A stretch of 64,000 bases of DNA from Rhodopirellula islandica. GTDB taxonomy: Bacteria; Planctomycetota; Planctomycetia; Pirellulales; Pirellulaceae. The notes under the pieces were generated by a model, which was not told where the DNA came from, ran no database searches, and saw only the letters and a program-made list of their open reading frames with translations. Below, piece after piece: positions 62,901 to 64,000 of the stretch (its first letter is position 1; each line of letters begins with the position of its first letter). The stretch spans positions 62,001 to 126,000 of the forward strand of contig NZ_LECT01000055.1 in the NCBI RefSeq assembly GCF_001027925.1, written 5' to 3'. The translations under genes were made by a program, and so were the position numbers.

Positions 62901-64000
62901 ACGCTCGATCGCGTCGCCAACGGTTTGCGTCACCGTCGACAAACGCGACAGCAACCAACGGTCTTCGATTGGAAGCGAGGCCACATCGAGGGACGTCGGC
63001 TCGAAACCATCCAGGTTCATCATCACGAATCGCGACGCGTTCCATAGTTTGTTCACGAAGTTGCGAGCCGTCTCAAATCGCTCGCTCACCACCGCGGCTT
63101 TCGGCAACGCCTTGTCCGCCTCGGTTTCTGCCCACTGAGTCGAGAAACGTTTGCCGCACGCGGGGCAATCCATCGACGGCAGGGCTCGGTTCTTCTTCGT
63201 TTGATCAATCAGCTTTTCGCACGACGGGCACTCGTACTGCACGGGCATCCGTACGTCTTGCGTTTCGGTCGCCAAACGAGCCAAACCGAAACGCAACGCG
63301 TCGGGACCAAACTTGTCGATCACATCGATCGGGTCCACGCCGTTGCCTTTGGATTTGCTCATCGTCTCACCAAGACCATCCAGAATCTTGGGGTGAATGA
63401 ACACTTCGCTGAACGGAACCTCGCCCACGTTGTTCAGCCCCATCAACACCATTCGCGCCACCCACAACGTCAGGATGTCTCGCGACGTGATCAGCGTGGA
63501 CGTGGGATAGAACTTGGCGAGCTCCGGTGTTTGCGCGGGCCACCCCAGTGTGCTGTGCGGCCACAGAGCAGAACTGAACCAGGTGTCCAGCACATCGGGA
63601 TCTTGTTGCAAACCAAGCGATTCCACATCGGCTTCCACCGTTTCGTCTTCACTGCGGATGCAAACGAAGACCGCTTTGGTCGGTTCGCCCGAGGCATCGA
63701 CTCCGTCTGAATCGATCCGCTGTGCGATTTGGTCGGGATGCCGCTCGCCCAACTTCTCCAGGTCGCTGGACAGTTCGTTGGCCTCGGTTTGCGACAGACC
63801 GCCTTTGGACCAGATCGGAATTCGGTGTCCCCACCACAATTGACGACTGACAGGCCAATCGCGTTTTTCGCTGAGCCAATCCAGGTATCCCTTGCGGTAA
63901 CGTGCGGGGAAAATCTGAACGCGTTCATCGCTGACCGCGTCCATCGCGGACTGAGCCAGTTCGTCCATCGCCACAAACCACTGATCGGCCAGGTAAGGCT

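Overview
The window looks like chromosomal DNA of a planctomycete of the family Pirellulaceae, most likely Rhodopirellula or a close relative. The evidence is the set of families present: DUF1501 and PSCyt1/DUF1549/DUF1553 proteins, a Rhodopirellula/Verrucomicrobium-type ECF sigma factor beside a FecR-LamG protein, TIGR03790, an 'ABC_export'-type permease and a SelA-like protein. Moderately GC-rich coding, frequent GTG/TTG starts and many short palindromic intergenic repeats fit as well. No rRNA, tRNA, CRISPR, prophage or intact insertion sequence was recognised. This is a species guess from memory of protein families, not a database result.

Layout. 1-4223: end of a Mrp/complex-I-like proton antiporter operon (three antiporter-like subunits and a small membrane protein, joined by ATGA overlaps). 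4523-8883: a secreted TIGR03790 protein, a nucleoside hydrolase and an inositol-monophosphatase-family phosphatase. 9284-16377: DUF1501 and cytochrome/DUF1553 genes divergent from an ECF sigma factor and FecR-LamG protein. 16579-17925: LysM/L,D-transpeptidase. 18071-22434: a MerR/CarH-like regulator divergent from a sigma-70 factor, a TIGR01777 oxidoreductase and a membrane protein, separated by an array of TGAACGTTT boxes. 22583-29720: a second nucleoside hydrolase, a zinc-ribbon membrane protein, a deoxyhypusine-synthase-like enzyme, a large leucine-rich membrane protein and an O-antigen-ligase-like protein. 29948-34608: S49-family lipoprotein, WecG/TagA glycosyltransferase, a degenerate sulfatase-like protein and alanine dehydrogenase. 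34609-35259: repeat-rich spacer. 35260-40645: a membrane protein, HtrA protease, GlgC and a diguanylate cyclase. 40860-45300: nagB-nagA, an Nramp-related transporter and a SelA-like protein. 45653-50188: a small exported protein and the flagellar export operon fliP-fliQ-fliR-flhB with a DUF2461 gene at its end. 50513-56131: an EF-hand protein, a PilZ protein, an exported protein and a Wza-type polysaccharide export protein. 56233-60422: an ABC exporter pair and an MFS transporter. 60423-61017: a nested inverted-repeat element. 61018-64000: a ROK kinase and the C-terminal two thirds of valyl-tRNA synthetase.

The most interesting locus is 18071-22434. The regulator has the architecture of the B12 photoreceptor CarH/LitR, but all three histidines used by CarH to hold cobalamin appear to be replaced. 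It faces a sigma factor operon across about 400 bp carrying eight related boxes, including a perfect 11-bp inverted repeat; one set is spaced 21-22 bp apart and overlaps the regulator start. I propose a self-regulated switch of the CarH type that no longer reads B12 in the known way. A second theme is enzyme families whose key residues are missing: S49 peptidase without the serine, SelA without the PLP lysine, sulfatase without its nucleophile, Nramp without DPGN, and ROK without its zinc cysteines.
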